Origin: Macrothele yani
Lineage: Eukaryota; Arthropoda; Arachnida; Araneae; Macrothelidae
Length of the DNA: 64,000 bases
Assembly (NCBI GenBank): GCA_039090855.1
Contig: CM077010.1
Location: 42,240,905 to 42,304,904 of the forward strand
Reading direction: 5' to 3'
The notes beneath the pieces are model-generated. The model was not told where the DNA came from. It saw only the letters and a list, made by a program, of their open reading frames with translations, and ran no database searches. A program made the position numbers and the translations under genes. Shown here in pieces: positions 1-10,393 of the stretch. Positions within the stretch are counted from its first letter, which is position 1. Each line of letters opens with the position of its first letter.

Positions 1-865
1 CACGGCGTCTGGTCGGGGTTGCATGGGGGATGGTCGAGGATCTCCCAACCGAAGCTCCGCAGCAAATCTTGGCACACTGTGGCCACATGTGGGCGTGTGC
101 TGTCGTGCAGCAGAATAATCCCATTTGACAACATACCGGGTCGCTTACGCTTCATGAACGTTTTGGCCATCAAGCGTAAGCAACCCGGTATGTAACGTAT
201 TGCAGTATGTGGTTCACTTGACCGTACTGCTTGCATCCAGCCAATCCAAGCAATGAGTCATTCTCATCGAAGCTCTTAAGGAGGACTAAACTCTTTTTTT
301 TCCTTGGGTGTGGAGATTTGAGAAGTCGCTATTCCATACTCATCCGTTTTGTGGCCGGATCGAAGAAGGGGAACCAAGTTTCATCTGCGGCCACAATCTT
401 GGAAAGAAACTGTCCCCCCCCTCTGCGTAATAACAATGCAGATGTTACAAGCAAGCACATTTCGCCGAGTCTTCCGCTCCTCCTGGAGATGCTTGGGGTA
501 CCCATTGCGCGCAAACCTTGCTGCATCCCAATTGACGATGGAGAATGGTGTTCCCAGTTTCCTCACTCACGGACAATGTTGCTACAAGCTCGAGGGTGGT
601 GATTCGGCGATTCTCCTTCATAAGGTTGACCACGGTAGAAGTCGATTCCATGGTGATGGCCACATGTGCTTGTCCAGGTCTCGGCATGTCCTCCGTGCTC
701 AGACGTCCTTTACGAAATGCACTACACCAGCGGAACATTGTACACCCATGACTGACACTCATTCCCATACACATCCTTCATACGACGATATGTTTCGGCT
801 CCACTAACACCTTCTGCCGTCAAAAATTCCATAATGGCCAACTGGGCCTCTTTGTAAGAATCCAT
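1..865 (-). pseudogene. Mariner transposase relic, cut by the left window edge
   Basis: Pieces of a mariner-family transposase can be followed on the minus strand through several frames. The N-terminal helix-turn-helix begins near 865 (MDSYKEAQLAIMEF, then GVSGAETYRRMKDVYGNE) and continues around 445-700 (RKGRLSTEDMPRPGQ, NRRIT, KVCAQWVPQ). The first catalytic block, AADETWFPFFDPATK, lies near 385. The second, LLHDSTRPHVATV, lies near 103, and the following NPDQTP stretch reaches the window edge, so the third acidic residue is outside the window. Frameshifts between blocks show it is dead. Mariner transposases cut and paste DNA at TA dinucleotides using a DD34D triad. I saw no clear inverted repeat upstream of the start. 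The wording is closest to SETMAR-type mariners. Confident about the family, unsure of the subfamily. Confidence 0.85.
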
Positions 866-1065
866 TGTTACGACCCTACGTGGCCAACTTGCCGCTGTAT
901 GTAGAAACAGCACACTGACACGTGCCGCCGATAACAGCGTTCTTCCTGACATGACACGCCATCTACCGGCGCAAATGCACGGCTCCGTGTAAATACAAAA
1001 AGACACTATTACACTTTCATTTGAGCTACCCTTTTAGATTATATACTGGCGTACGTTAGATGTCA

Positions 1066-1429
1066 TAAAGTGACGTAACTATGTGATAAAGTGCGTGTCC
1101 AATGAAAGTTATGAAATCGTCAATGGGACGATGAGGTAAGTTCAGTCTCATTTTGTCTGTCCATGTCGAATAAGAATTTCCACGGTAGATTAAGTACGCA
1201 TAAGTAATGCTCGTTACAACACCTCCCGTTCATTTTGTATGTTAACAAACTTTCAGTTAAAACAAGGGAGGATCATAATTTTGGGGTGCTAGGTATCGTC
1301 GCCTCGGTCCAAAGTGGTTGATATGTACTTTGCAGGAATGTTCTTGAATGTGCAGTTGATGATGAGTATGTTTCGATGTTATATTTATGCTCCGATATTC
1401 GACATTTAAGTAATAGACCCAATGTAAGG
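1066..1429. other. Unassigned stretch between the two mariner relics
   Basis: I see no supportable gene here. The last part (about 1260-1429) may hold unrecognisable upstream sequence of the neighbouring mariner fragment. Confidence 0.3.
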
Positions 1430-1725
1430 TCGAACATAACGAGTTCTGTTGTTTCTTATTTGAAGAAAATGAATACTGAGTTGATGACTCAACCTGCATA
1501 TAGTCCAGACTTGTCACCATGTGACTTCTGGTTGTTCACCATTTTGAAAAAGAATTTACGAGGAAGGCAATTTGAGACTGATCAACAACTTATTACAGCT
1601 GCGCAGGGGGCTTCAACAGCATTTCAGAAGAATTCCAGAAGACATTCAAAAAGGAGGGTACCGTTGGGACTCCTGTACTCGACGCAATGGACAGTATTTC
1701 GAAAAAGATGACCACTTCCTTGATA
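1430..1725 (+). pseudogene. Mariner transposase C-terminal fragment
   Basis: The plus strand encodes a stretch typical of the mariner C-terminus: a degraded second-acid block (NRPNVRSNITSSVVSYLKK), then AYSPDLSPCDFWLFTILKK with the third catalytic aspartate (SPCD), then LRGRQFETDQQ. A frame change near 1680 is needed to reach the usual end (RRNGQYFEKDD). No N-terminal half is visible next to it. It lies opposite in strand to the mariner relic at the left edge and is a separate insertion. It is inactive. Confidence 0.8.
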
Positions 1726-1858
1726 ATTAAGGTACACATATTTTTTTATAGAAACATTTTTAATTGTTCTTTAACAACTCTTGAGTTAATGGCATAACAA
1801 TAGATTAAACCATTTTGAATTGGCTTTGCGGCGTTCATGTATTTCGCTGCTTCTACAC

Positions 1859-2190
1859 TAGGGTGGAGCGAAAAACACTTTTTTTTTATTTGAAACGTCA
1901 CCATGTGCAATAGTTGCGATTTTATTACTGGAATGACCCCCGAAATATGGATGACATTATTTGATATCTTAGGCTTCCCCAAGAACCTCGAAGTTTGAAA
2001 GTCATAGGGAAAAATGGTTTAAAAACACACGCTTTCTCCATTTTGTAAATATAAAAAAATACTGTATCATCATGTTATTTAATATCCCCTTTGAGTGTAT
2101 ATACACGGGTAAAAATTCAGCAGACAAGAGATAATTTCTTAGGCTTCCCGAAAGAGCTCAAAATGTGTCATATTTCTCCGAAAATGGCAT
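1859..2190 (+). repeat. Left terminal inverted repeat of the unassigned transposon
   Basis: It matches the reverse complement of 4575-4914, strongly to about 2150 and more weakly to about 2190. A short motif TCTTAGGCTTCCC occurs twice inside it (near 1967 and 2138) and twice in the right copy, which would suit repeated transposase-binding sites. Confidence 0.85.
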
Positions 2191-2248
2191 ACGTTTGTAA
2201 ATATGATAGACACCAGCCTTACCTAGTAGAATAACTTGATCAGTGAGT

Positions 2249-4223
2249 TTATTTCCAGTTTCGTGTGATGGAAGGCTCAGTCACAATACATTCTTGCCAG
2301 TCGATTAGTTTGATGTAATCATTGCTCCGCAAATTCAGCTTGGGAATCCGAAACTTCCTAAGGGCAGTTGCTTGTTCGGAAGACTTCCCGGCCTTCATAA
2401 TGCGTCGAACAGCAAGCTCACGGACATACCTTCTGTCGTCAAACAACATTTCAGAGAGCAAGTTTTCTGCATGGGCAAAATATGCGTTGTCTTGTACGCC
2501 TCTTTTTACAATATCCTTTAACTTATCTGGAAGACTCTTAAACTGGGATATAAAAAGCTGCAAATTTCTGGGACCAACTTTACAGTCACCGTTACATTTG
2601 ATCGTGAACCACGATGGTGCGTATACTTTCATTACGAAGGTGGCTAATGAGACAAGTTTTGGCGTTGGATCACTTGTTACAACATACAAACGCAGAATGC
2701 GATTTGCGAGGGTCAGCCAACGGGAATGTGCAAGTACTCCAGGATCCCAATTTGCCAGTTCTTGTGGGTAATCACCTACGGAGACTGTCTTACAAATTTC
2801 CCACAAATGAAGTTGATCCGAGCTAAGATCTCCATAGTTAATGCCGGACTGAAGCGAAAATTCAATTTTCTGGAAATTAACGATAAATCCAATCAATCCA
2901 CTAAAACCTCTTGGACCTGATGTTTTCCCGTCGAGTGCTTCAGTGAGGTGGGTAAAGGCAGTTCATTAAAATTAAATTGACTACAGTATAATCCAATGTA
3001 CGGGATAATTGAGCTTCTCCTCAAGGCGCCTAATTATACCTGCATTTGTGCCAGTATTAGTCATTTCCCCGTCACTTCCGATATGGACTAACTCCGACAA
3101 GTCAAAGGCCTTCTGGTCCAATAAGTTAAAGATACCGTCGGAAATGTCCTTTGCACTCTTGCTCTTCGATGCAAAATGTCCCAAATAGACCGAACCCGGT
3201 TCTTCAACAAGTGTAATATGCTCCTCCCATTCTTTTCGCTTGTGCCACTTGCCATCATCTGTCTGTGTATTCGTAATAGTTTCATCCCTTCTTCCATCCA
3301 AATATAGAGCTACAATCTTACGACCAGTCAAGTTTAGCTCATCTTGAATTGTTTGACGGGTCTTTTTCCTTTCTTGTCGTACTTTATGTCGGTCAATAAC
3401 AGATACATTACATTATTTCGACTGAACCGGTTCACTTACATCACGAAGCAACGCCGACGCAAGATCAGCTTCCGCTCGATCGCTGATGCCTCGCCTATCG
3501 CACTTTCTAGAAAATGCAGACAGTGCCATTCAACGCCTAGATTTTGAAGAGCGACGTGGAGTGAAATCGTAATCTTTCTCCGAGGCAACCCGGCTCGTCT
3601 GGTTTTCCTGCAGAAGTAGTATTTGCATCCTCTTCTGATTTGTATCCTCCTTGACTCGCAGGGCCGATTTCAGTGATACAGCTTTCTGTAATTTCCTACG
3701 GACATGCTCTTCTCTATCACTCTTTGGAGCTGATATTTTCTTCAGTACACGTGATGTTTGCATCAAGCCCACCTACTATCATGTTTCTGTTCGTTCTCTG
3801 GTCCATTAGAAAGTCTCGCTCTTTCACGGGTACCTTTTCTTTTGCACTTGCATGAGCATATGTCTAATACACGTTGCGAATCTGCACGAAATTGTTCGAC
3901 CTTCTTTCGGTAGGTTTCATCCAGTCTTGCAGCGTGTCTTTTAAGCTTTTGGATTTCAGTGTTGTATGCGATTATACGCTTTACAACTGATTTGTGTAGC
4001 GATGTCGGAAGAGATGCTTTCTTCCATACACTTAGCACTTTGTCCGCGACAGTACTTGCTATTTCTGCTGCAGCAGGCTCATAATTTGCACCTATCTACC
4101 TAAGAGTATTCCTCACAAGGTAGTAATGGCGCATTACATCTTCGTACGTAGTCAAGCCATTTTCATGCATCTCCTTAAAACTCCCGAGGATAGGGAAATC
4201 AGCTTTATTTCTTGTTTCAGCCA
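2249..4223 (-). pseudogene. Transposase-like protein of unassigned family, broken
   Basis: Read from the minus strand, one protein of roughly 650 residues can be followed through at least four frameshifts or stops. It starts near 4223 (MAETRNKADFPILGSF, then MRHYYLVRNTLR). Next come VADKVLSVWKKASLPT and a cysteine pair (DICSCKC, near 3850), then RDFLMDQRTNRNM. A middle block at 2981-3331 reads MTGRKIVALYLDGRRDE, VHIGSDGEMTNTG and NYPVHWIIL. A conserved patch DGKTSGPRGFSGLIG spans about 2890-2930. The last block, 2249-2896, contains HSRWLTLANRILRLYV and DNAYFAHAENLL. I recognise the pattern from uncharacterised arthropod and cnidarian repeat proteins but have no family name. The D in GSDGEM is a candidate catalytic acid by inference only. 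It lies wholly inside the transposon, so a transposase role is the simplest reading. Confidence 0.65.
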
Positions 4224-4574
4224 TCTTAAGTAGTTGAACGACAAAACGAAAATGGCGGTACGCTCCAATCAACGTCAATAAGAGTGAAAGAAATAGTTGC
4301 ATCATTATGACGCCAATTCGCCAACATTCTCTCATAAAAGGATCTGTGCGACTGTGATGAGATGACTCAGCGAGTTCGTAAAGAGAGCTCCGCTGTGAAG
4401 GAGAGGGTGGGGTGAGGTGAAGAAGGTAACAAAAACAAAGGAGAGTGCAAAACAGCAAGCTATGCTTCTGAAATTCAACACGAGGTTTCCAGAAAGTATG
4501 AGAGGGGGGCTGTTAATGTTAATCCCAAATTGGTAACAATAAGGCTGCTGTCGAACATAATGTTTACGCAACTT

Positions 4575-4914
4575 ATCATGTCATTTTTGGGTGAAAATTA
4601 CATACTTTAAGGGATCTGGGGAAGCCTAAGAAATTAACTCATGCCTGCTGAATTTTTACCCGTGTTCATACACTCAAAGGGGATATTAAATAACTTGGTG
4701 ACAGAGTATTTTTTTATATTTACAAAATGGAGAAAACGTGTGTTTTTAAACGATTTTTCCCTATGACTTTAAAACTTCGAGTTTCTTTGGGGAAGCCTAA
4801 GATATTGAATAATGTCACTCATGTTTCGCGGGATCATTTCAGTAATAGAATCGCAACTATTGCACATGGTGACGTTTCAAATTAAAAAAAAAAAGTATTT
4901 TTCGCTCTACCCTA
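4575..4914 (-). repeat. Right terminal inverted repeat of the unassigned transposon
   Basis: Reverse-complement partner of 1859-2190. It carries the same subterminal motif twice (GGAAGCCTAAG, near 4621 and 4791). The inner 40 bp align less well with the left arm. Confidence 0.85.
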
Positions 4915-4919
4915 TTCTA

Positions 4920-5962
4920 CACTCTTAAAAGTTTCAGTTCAATGTTGCACCACAATATCGTGCAGCATCTAACACTTACACCACGATCTGGTGCGATTTT
5001 GACACTTGCGCCGCAAACTGGTGCATGAAAACGTTTGACGTGCACCAAATTTTGGTGCAAAATACCAAATGCGGCCAAAGCGGCGTTACCTTGCACCACA
5101 TTTTGGTGCAGTGAAGGAAACGGCGCATGTATCTTCGTCATCAAGTCATCCGAATGAGACAGATGTTTTGTTGTGACGCCATATTGGTTTTGTAGTCACA
5201 GTGAGTGCAAGTTTTGGAAAATTTTAAAGAAGCGTTCAATCAAGTTAATATCGTAAGTGATGAAACTAAGTTTTGTAGCACATATATATCTGGTGTTTCT
5301 GACATAATTATTTTCACGTTGAACTTTATGTACCTAGCCACCTGTAGAACAACATAATTTTATTTTTCTGAGGAGGATGTTCCCATGGATGTTGGTTCAA
5401 ATGTAGTATAATAAGCTCAAATTTCGGAATTATTGGTCCAGTGTATTGATTTTGAAATTGAGATTATATGTACTAACATAAGCAATGAAAATTAAAAGTT
5501 TCCGAATCTGCAAGAAAAATTTTTAAAAGAAAAAAAGGGAGCCTTTTATTCCCCTAAATTGATGAAGTAAACACAAACTTTTTGGAACTGTACACAGAAA
5601 CTCTGTTTTCAAAATATTTTATCCATAAAGCAGTGATGTAAGAAGACTACATCTAATTTTGGTGACATGTTGCACCAATAAGTGGAACTACACACCAGCT
5701 GCACCACATTTTAGAAAAGTTATACCAACAAATGGTGCAACTTTGCACCATATTATAGAGTAAGGTTCCACTATAAAATGGTGTAATCTTACATTTGATG
5801 GTGTAAGATTGCATGGTGAAACCTTGCCCCATAAAGTGGTACAAGGTTGCACCATACTGTTGGGTTTTGTTTGCACCACATAATGGTGCATCTTTTCTCA
5901 GAAAGTGGTGCAGCTGGTGTAGCACAAGTTTTTGGTGCAACCTATCCAAATTTTTAACAGTG
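4920..5962. mobile_element. MITE with TA-type ends and GCACCA/TGGTGC palindromes
   Basis: The left end (CACTCTTAAAAGTTT at 4920) and the complement of the right end (CACTGTTAAAAATTT, ending 5962) are inverted repeats, both flanked by TA (4918-4919, 5963-5964). Just inside each end is a cluster of short palindromes built from TTGCACCA and TGGTGCAA, at 4948-5112 and 5665-5933. The 500-bp core is AT-rich and non-coding. Open frames over the palindromes are artefacts of the repeats. Size and TA flanks suit a Tc1/mariner-type MITE, but the tip sequence does not identify the parent. Confidence 0.7.
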
Positions 5963-5964
5963 TA

Positions 5965-6875
5965 CTTCTGTGCTGATACACTGCCAAACGCAATATATTG
6001 CAGACGTCCGTAATTGTCACCTTTTGTAATGAAAACAAAAACAATAGTGAAGAGCACCATTTTGAATCCCGAAAAAGTCTGCAAAAGTTTATTTACGATT
6101 AAATTACTTTCATGTTATTTACAGTGCAATTTTACCATTATTGATAAGTAAAGTATACTGTTGACTGAAGGAGTTATCTTATTGTCTTTCTTCGGAACGC
6201 CTCTGTAAACAATACTGTATTTTCAGTGCTCTAACATTTTGAGCAAAAACAGAAAGTATAATAGGAATGTTCTTGTATGTTTATGCATGTCGCATATCGC
6301 TTTTATGAGGGAAACGAAGTTATATGTATGCTGATTTTAGTTAATTTGTTTGCTTTACTTTTCATCGAAATACATTGATTTCTTTTTTAAACAAATAGAG
6401 CTTTCGTAGAATTTTCTTTTCCGTCCATTATGCTAAAATCTAACATTAGTACAAGAAATCAGTATTCTATTTTTGCTCTCAGCACTTTTATTTCGATACG
6501 AGAAAGAAAGCTCTCATTTGTGAAGAAGGTTTTAACAGTTTTACTTTTAAAGCACAGAGGTTTTAGAGTTAAGCATATTTCAGATCCTTTGGTCCATTAA
6601 TTTCATTTTCTCTACTTTCTTTGTAAAGATATTCTGTAAGATCTTTTTGGCTCGAAGTTTTTCGGTGATTTAATTTAAATCTTCAGATTGTTTTCAATTT
6701 TTTGTATTCATGCTTATGTGTTGTTTTCCTTTTCTGTTTTCAAAAGATCTTGAAAAAGCGAGATTTCTTTTTTTCCTTTAGGTATTTCAGAGATTATTTA
6801 TTGAAAGTAAATTTCTGATCAATATTTGTTCCACGAGGGCTAAGTTGTTTTTAGTACGTCTTTCAGAAAAAGTAC
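5965..6875. other. AT-rich stretch, nothing recognised
   Basis: I see no coding potential, RNA gene or structured repeat in these 900 bases. Confidence 0.4.
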
Positions 6876-6877
6876 AC

Positions 6878-7110
6878 AGTGATCACCGAATTATGACCAC
6901 CTACTTAATTTCGTAGCCCCCCCCCTTTCGGCCTCAGGATAGCAGGTATCTGAAGTGGCATCGATTTAATAAGGTGCCAGAAGCAGTTGGAAGGTAGGGC
7001 GAACCAAGATGTGTGTAATGCGTGCTTCAGTGTAGGTACAGAGGTGATAGGTGTATCCAGACGCCTGATATGCCGTTTCATAGTGTCCCACAACCAGAGA
7101 TGGAAACTGG
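6878..7110 (-). pseudogene. Tc1-like transposase C-terminal fragment with end repeat
   Basis: The minus strand reads LWDTMKRHIRRLDTP, TLKHALHTSWFALPSNCFW and SMPLQIPAILRPKGGG, the usual C-terminal tail of Tc1-like transposases after the catalytic glutamate. Just beyond the stop, 6878-6904 carries GATCACCGAATTATGACCAC, a degraded copy of the end repeat seen at 38796 and 56777. The rest of the element is missing. Confidence 0.75.
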
Positions 7111-7114
7111 TCAA

Positions 7115-7555
7115 CAGTTTCTTGCGGGTCCAATGGGTCTGGTAAAAGTGTCCCAGACCCGATTTTGACCCGGTTTTATTCCCGTTTCATTTTCAAAAAA
7201 GAAAAATATATCCCAAAGAAAAATGCGCGTTGTGGAATTCTGTTTTCGATACTGGTGCCCACGGAGTGAATAATGATTTGCCATGCAAACATATTGTCAT
7301 CTCTTTCTTAAAGCAACGAAGATTTCCACCGACCGACGTCTAACACAACGACACCATATCGTAAAAAGATACTTCCTTTGCGTTGTTTTAGAGTGCGATT
7401 GTCTAGAGCAAGGTAGAGGCAAACACCATTTGCCTGCTTCTCAGCTGATTCACTCTCTTCGTGCGAAGTTCACTGTATGACTAAGAGTTACTTTTCACAT
7501 CACATCTTTTACATTGAGCATTCAGAGGTTTGCGATTGATGTTCTAATATCCCGT
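7115..7555. other. No gene recognised
   Basis: Contains a short run of related words (GTCTGG, GTCCCAGACCC, GACCCGG) near 7130-7180. Nothing else stands out. Confidence 0.3.
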
Positions 7556-7559
7556 TCCC

Positions 7560-7925
7560 ATGGCATGTCATGTCGAAATTAACTCCTTATTTGTTCATAT
7601 GGATGGATTTAATATTAAGGAGGTTGAGAAAGGCGCCGAGGCCAACAAATACGTGCTTGTTGAAAACCACAAGGGTAAGAGTGATTGGTGGAAATTGTTT
7701 TGTCTCATTAAAGAACCGGTGAATTATTGTGTGTTGTTTGGTCTTGGTTGTTGTTCAAAATGTGGAAAGTGTGTATTTCCAAAGAAAGATGTCGACGGTG
7801 TTATAAGAGATTATGGAACCAAAAATCTAACTGACCATATGAAAGAATGCGCACCTCCATCAAAGCGTTTAAATAGTGAACAATATAAGTACATGCATAA
7901 AATACACTTGTGTAATCTTAATTAA
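7560..7925 (+). pseudogene. BED-type zinc-finger fragment, probably from a hAT transposase
   Basis: A 121-residue open frame contains SDWWKLFCLIKE, CCSKCGKCVFPKKD and YGTKNLTDHMKEC. The order of an aromatic tryptophan, a CxxC pair, the GTKNL phrase and a final H-x4-C pair is that of a BED zinc finger, the DNA-binding head of hAT transposases and ZBED proteins. The frame ends soon after the finger, and no catalytic domain follows. The best reading is a 5' fragment of a hAT element. A small domesticated BED protein is possible but there is no supporting gene structure. Confidence 0.6.
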
Positions 7926-8143
7926 TGATTCCAATTTGCAATACTCCGTGGTCACGGTCATAGTCAGCCATTACTTCTGGATTACGCGAAATAGTGGCAC
8001 TAAAAATGACACTAAAATTTCGCAAGTAACCAAATGTTTTTATTAAAATAGGGTTTCAGTTATTAAATATCAAGCAGTTATTGAGATGAATATATATATT
8101 GCGTTTCTGTGTATTATAACAAGTAAATTTCTCCGTCATTTTT

Positions 8144-8215
8144 GTCTACGACGGGCACCAAACCCGTGTCCTCTCTTTCCGGAATAAGTCGCTCACCCAA
8201 CTGAGCTACGCGGAC
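8144..8215 (-). other. tRNA-like sequence inside an LTR (older copy, 3' LTR)
   Basis: A 72-nt sequence in tRNA layout lies about 28 bp downstream of a TATA-like GATATAAAAG (complement of 8237-8246). The D-arm region TAGCTCAGTTGG matches the pol III A box. The B-box region is damaged in this copy. I treat it as part of the LTR and not as a working tRNA gene. Confidence 0.7.
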
Positions 8216-8568
8216 GTGTGCTCTCTCTGCTATCAGCTTTTATATCATGTGCGTCCTGCGATGCAGGTACGTCACATCTCCCCCGCCCCCCGAAAGAGGG
8301 CCGAGAGCATGGCCCACTGGTCAGTGGGGACCATGTATCGCTTTAGGCAGTCATCCGCTGCAAAACGTACATTAGAGAAATTCCAGTCAATTTGGTCTGT
8401 GGGACGTAACATCACACACATTTATTTTTCGAAGAGCTGAAGAAGGGATTCTCTTAATTTTCCTGTCTTGCGGGGTGGAAAGAACATCACACCATTGCGA
8501 GAACTTTAAAGGCCAGGTCATCCTTGAAGTTCGAGCGCCAATATAACGGTGAATTTCTCCGTCATTTT

Positions 8569-8640
8569 GTCAACGGCGGGCATCGAACCCGGGTCCCCTC
8601 ATTCCGGAATAAGTCGCTCTCCCAACTGAGCTACGCGGAC
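8569..8640 (-). other. tRNA-like sequence inside an LTR (older copy, 5' LTR)
   Basis: Same 72-nt layout as at 8144, with A box TAGCTCAGTTGG and B-box-like GGGTTCGATGCC. The acceptor ends pair at six of seven positions. The anticodon arm folds best with a 5-bp stem and a six-base loop, unlike a normal seven-base loop. Confidence 0.75.
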
Positions 8641-8708
8641 GTATGCTCTCCCTGCTATCTGCCTTTATATCATGTGCATCCTACGATGCAGTTACGTCAC
8701 AGTATATA

Positions 8709-9918
8709 CACTGAAGAGCAATTGAATTAGAGACAGCTGGCGTTAAGCAAATGTGGCGCTGTGGGCGTCCCTGTAAACGGAAACGGCATCACGTATGCAG
8801 CGATCCGACAATATAAGGAGTGATGCGACGGGAATCAGTAAGAGCCAGAAGCAGTATGGGTAAGACGAAGGATCTGAGCGCATTTGATCGTGGTCAAATT
8901 GTCGAGGCCCGACGAATGGGTCACTCCATTTCGGAAGTCGTGCAGGCACTGGGATTTTCACGAGCCACTGTGTCACGGGTGCACCGTGAGTACATCGAAT
9001 CCGGTAAAACCATCCCTACAAGGATCAACTGCCGTGGACAAGAGCATGTGGATGAGCGGGGTCATCGTCGGCTAGCTCGCATTGTAGCAGCGGATAGACG
9101 GGCCACAGTGCAAGAAATCACTCGGCAATTTAACGCTGGTGTACAAAAACGTGTAAGCAGCCACACCATCCAGAACAATCTCCTCGCTATGGGGTACAGA
9201 AGCCATCGTCCCACAAGGGTACCGCTGCTGATCGCACATCACGGGGTGCAAAGATTAGCATGGGCGCGGGAACATCGCCACTGGACCCTAGACATGTGGA
9301 AAAATGTTGCCTGGATTGATGAGTCGAGATTCACGTTGGTACATGCGGATGGAAGGATACAAATACGGTGCAAACCACATGAAGCGATGGATCTTTCTTG
9401 CCAGCAGGGTACTCTTCAAGCTGGTGGGGGTGGCATTCTCGTCTGGGGACTGTTTACGTGGACTGAAATGTGACCCCTGGTACGTGTGACATCGTTCTTC
9501 ACAGGTCAACGTTACCGGATATCCTGGACCACCATTTGCTCCCGTTTGTGTGTCTTCAACATCCGACTGGGGAAATCATCCTGCAACAATACAATGCAGC
9601 TCCCGAATAGTATCCGAGTGGTTGGATGAACACTCCCACCGACGTGAACTCGCTTCCGTGGCCAGCTAGGTCACCTGACCTCAATCCCATCGAGCACATC
9701 TGGGATGCTTTCGAGAGAGATGTTCGAGGCTCTGACCCCCGTCCATTAAATCTTCGTGAATTGTGTGAGCTTGTTCAGGTATCGTGGATCCGTATGGCTT
9801 CCCAACGCTTCCGGTGTCTCGTCGTGTCCATGCCGAGACGAATCGCCGCCGTCATCAGGGAGAAAGGTGGTGCTACACGTTACTAGGTAAATATATGTAA
9901 TTCAGTTGCTCTTCAATG
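8709..9918 (+). mobile_element. Near-complete Tc1-like transposon
   Basis: The left end CACTGAAGAGCAATTGAATT and the complement of the right end (CATTGAAGAGCAACTGAATT) are inverted repeats flanked by TA (8707-8708, 9919-9920), the Tc1/mariner target. The length, 1210 bp, is normal for Tc1. A sister copy of the same subfamily lies at 58383-59604. Its left TA sits three bases beyond the small LTR element. Confidence 0.9.
8856..9886 (+). pseudogene. Tc1-like transposase, frameshifted
   Basis: The start MGKTKDLSAFDRGQIVEARR gives a helix-turn-helix (GHSISEVVQALGFSRATVSR), a second one (RIVAADRRATVQEITRQF, VSSHTIQNNL) and the first acid in AWIDESRFTLV. Compared with the copy at 58383, four bases are missing near 9470, giving a stop after WTEM. 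The tail resumes in another frame (LPWPARSPDLNPIEHIWDAF, third acid E present) and ends GGATRY. The second catalytic aspartate is changed: LQQYN where the family has LQQDN. Full length would be about 343 residues, normal for Tc1. Not functional. Confidence 0.9.
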
Positions 9919-9954
9919 TATGTTCCTTATGTTATTCCTGCAACACACTGAACT

Positions 9955-10385
9955 TGTCTCGGCACATTGTCATCTTAAAGACACCTTTCCATTCCGGGAA
10001 AGGTGCAACATTGCAGAGTGTTGAATCAGCAAGGAATTCACGGTAGTAAGCACCAGTCATAGTTTGCTCCACACGCACCTGGAGGGCAGGTTTCCGCTAG
10101 CTGAACATGCCCCACACTATAAAACCGCCTCCCCTGTCTTGCACTGTGGGGACTGCGCAGGATGGATCAAGTGTCTCATGTTTTTCGCGCCAAATACGTA
10201 CACGATCATCCATGGAGTGGAGTAAAAATGCGACTCGGGTCAGATCAGCACACATTTTGCTAGTCATCCATCATCAAACTTGCATAATCTTTGCAGCAGG
10301 CGAGTCTTTTGCGCCCATGAACCACGGAGAGGGTGCCATCTGCTGTAATAACCCATACCTGCGAGTGTGCGACGCATGGTCATGA
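9955..10385 (-). pseudogene. Internal fragment of a Tc1-like transposase
   Basis: The minus strand reads VWREKHETLDPSC, DRGGGFIVWGMFS and RVEQTMTGAYYREFL, which belong between the first and second catalytic acids of Tc1 transposases. Both termini and the ends of the protein are missing. It sits between two oppositely oriented Tc1 elements. Confidence 0.7.
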
Positions 10386-10393
10386 CAGATATA

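Larger units (their letters stand above)
1859..4914 (-). mobile_element. Complete DNA transposon of unassigned family, 8-bp target duplication
   Basis: The element starts TAGGGTGGAGCG at 1859 and ends with the complement, CGCTCTACCCTA, at 4914. It is flanked by identical 8-bp direct repeats TTCTACAC (1851-1858 and 4915-4922), so the boundaries are secure. Inverted termini of about 330 bp follow, and the minus strand between them encodes a broken transposase-like protein. An 8-bp duplication is known for hAT, P and some Merlin elements. The TAGGGTGG tip resembles hAT tips, but the protein does not show the hAT signatures I know and the termini are much longer than usual for hAT. The right duplication overlaps the left tip of the next element (4920-5962), so this transposon landed on that MITE's edge. 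Confidence 0.85.
8115..8701 (-). mobile_element. Small LTR element (TRIM-like) with tRNA-like LTRs, older copy
   Basis: Two direct repeats (8115-8276 and 8542-8701) flank a 265-bp non-coding interior. On the minus strand the order is LTR (TGTGACGT...TTATA), one base, a primer-binding site TGGCGCTCGAAC (8529-8540), interior, polypurine tract (complement of 8277-8291), LTR. Four-base duplications GTAT flank it (8111-8114, 8702-8705). The LTRs differ at many positions, so the insertion is old. It encodes no protein and would need enzymes from another retrotransposon. The same architecture recurs intact at 36939-37528. Confidence 0.85.

Noticed and set aside
4917..6084. Minus-strand open frames rich in H, C and W over the MITE
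   Set aside because: They arise from the repeated GCACCA/TGGTGC palindromes, and no protein pattern is kept between the two clusters.
8216..8440. Related open frames at 8216-8440 and 37069-37377
   Set aside because: They run antisense through LTR and interior of the small LTR element, including the polypurine tract, and reflect shared DNA, not a protein.
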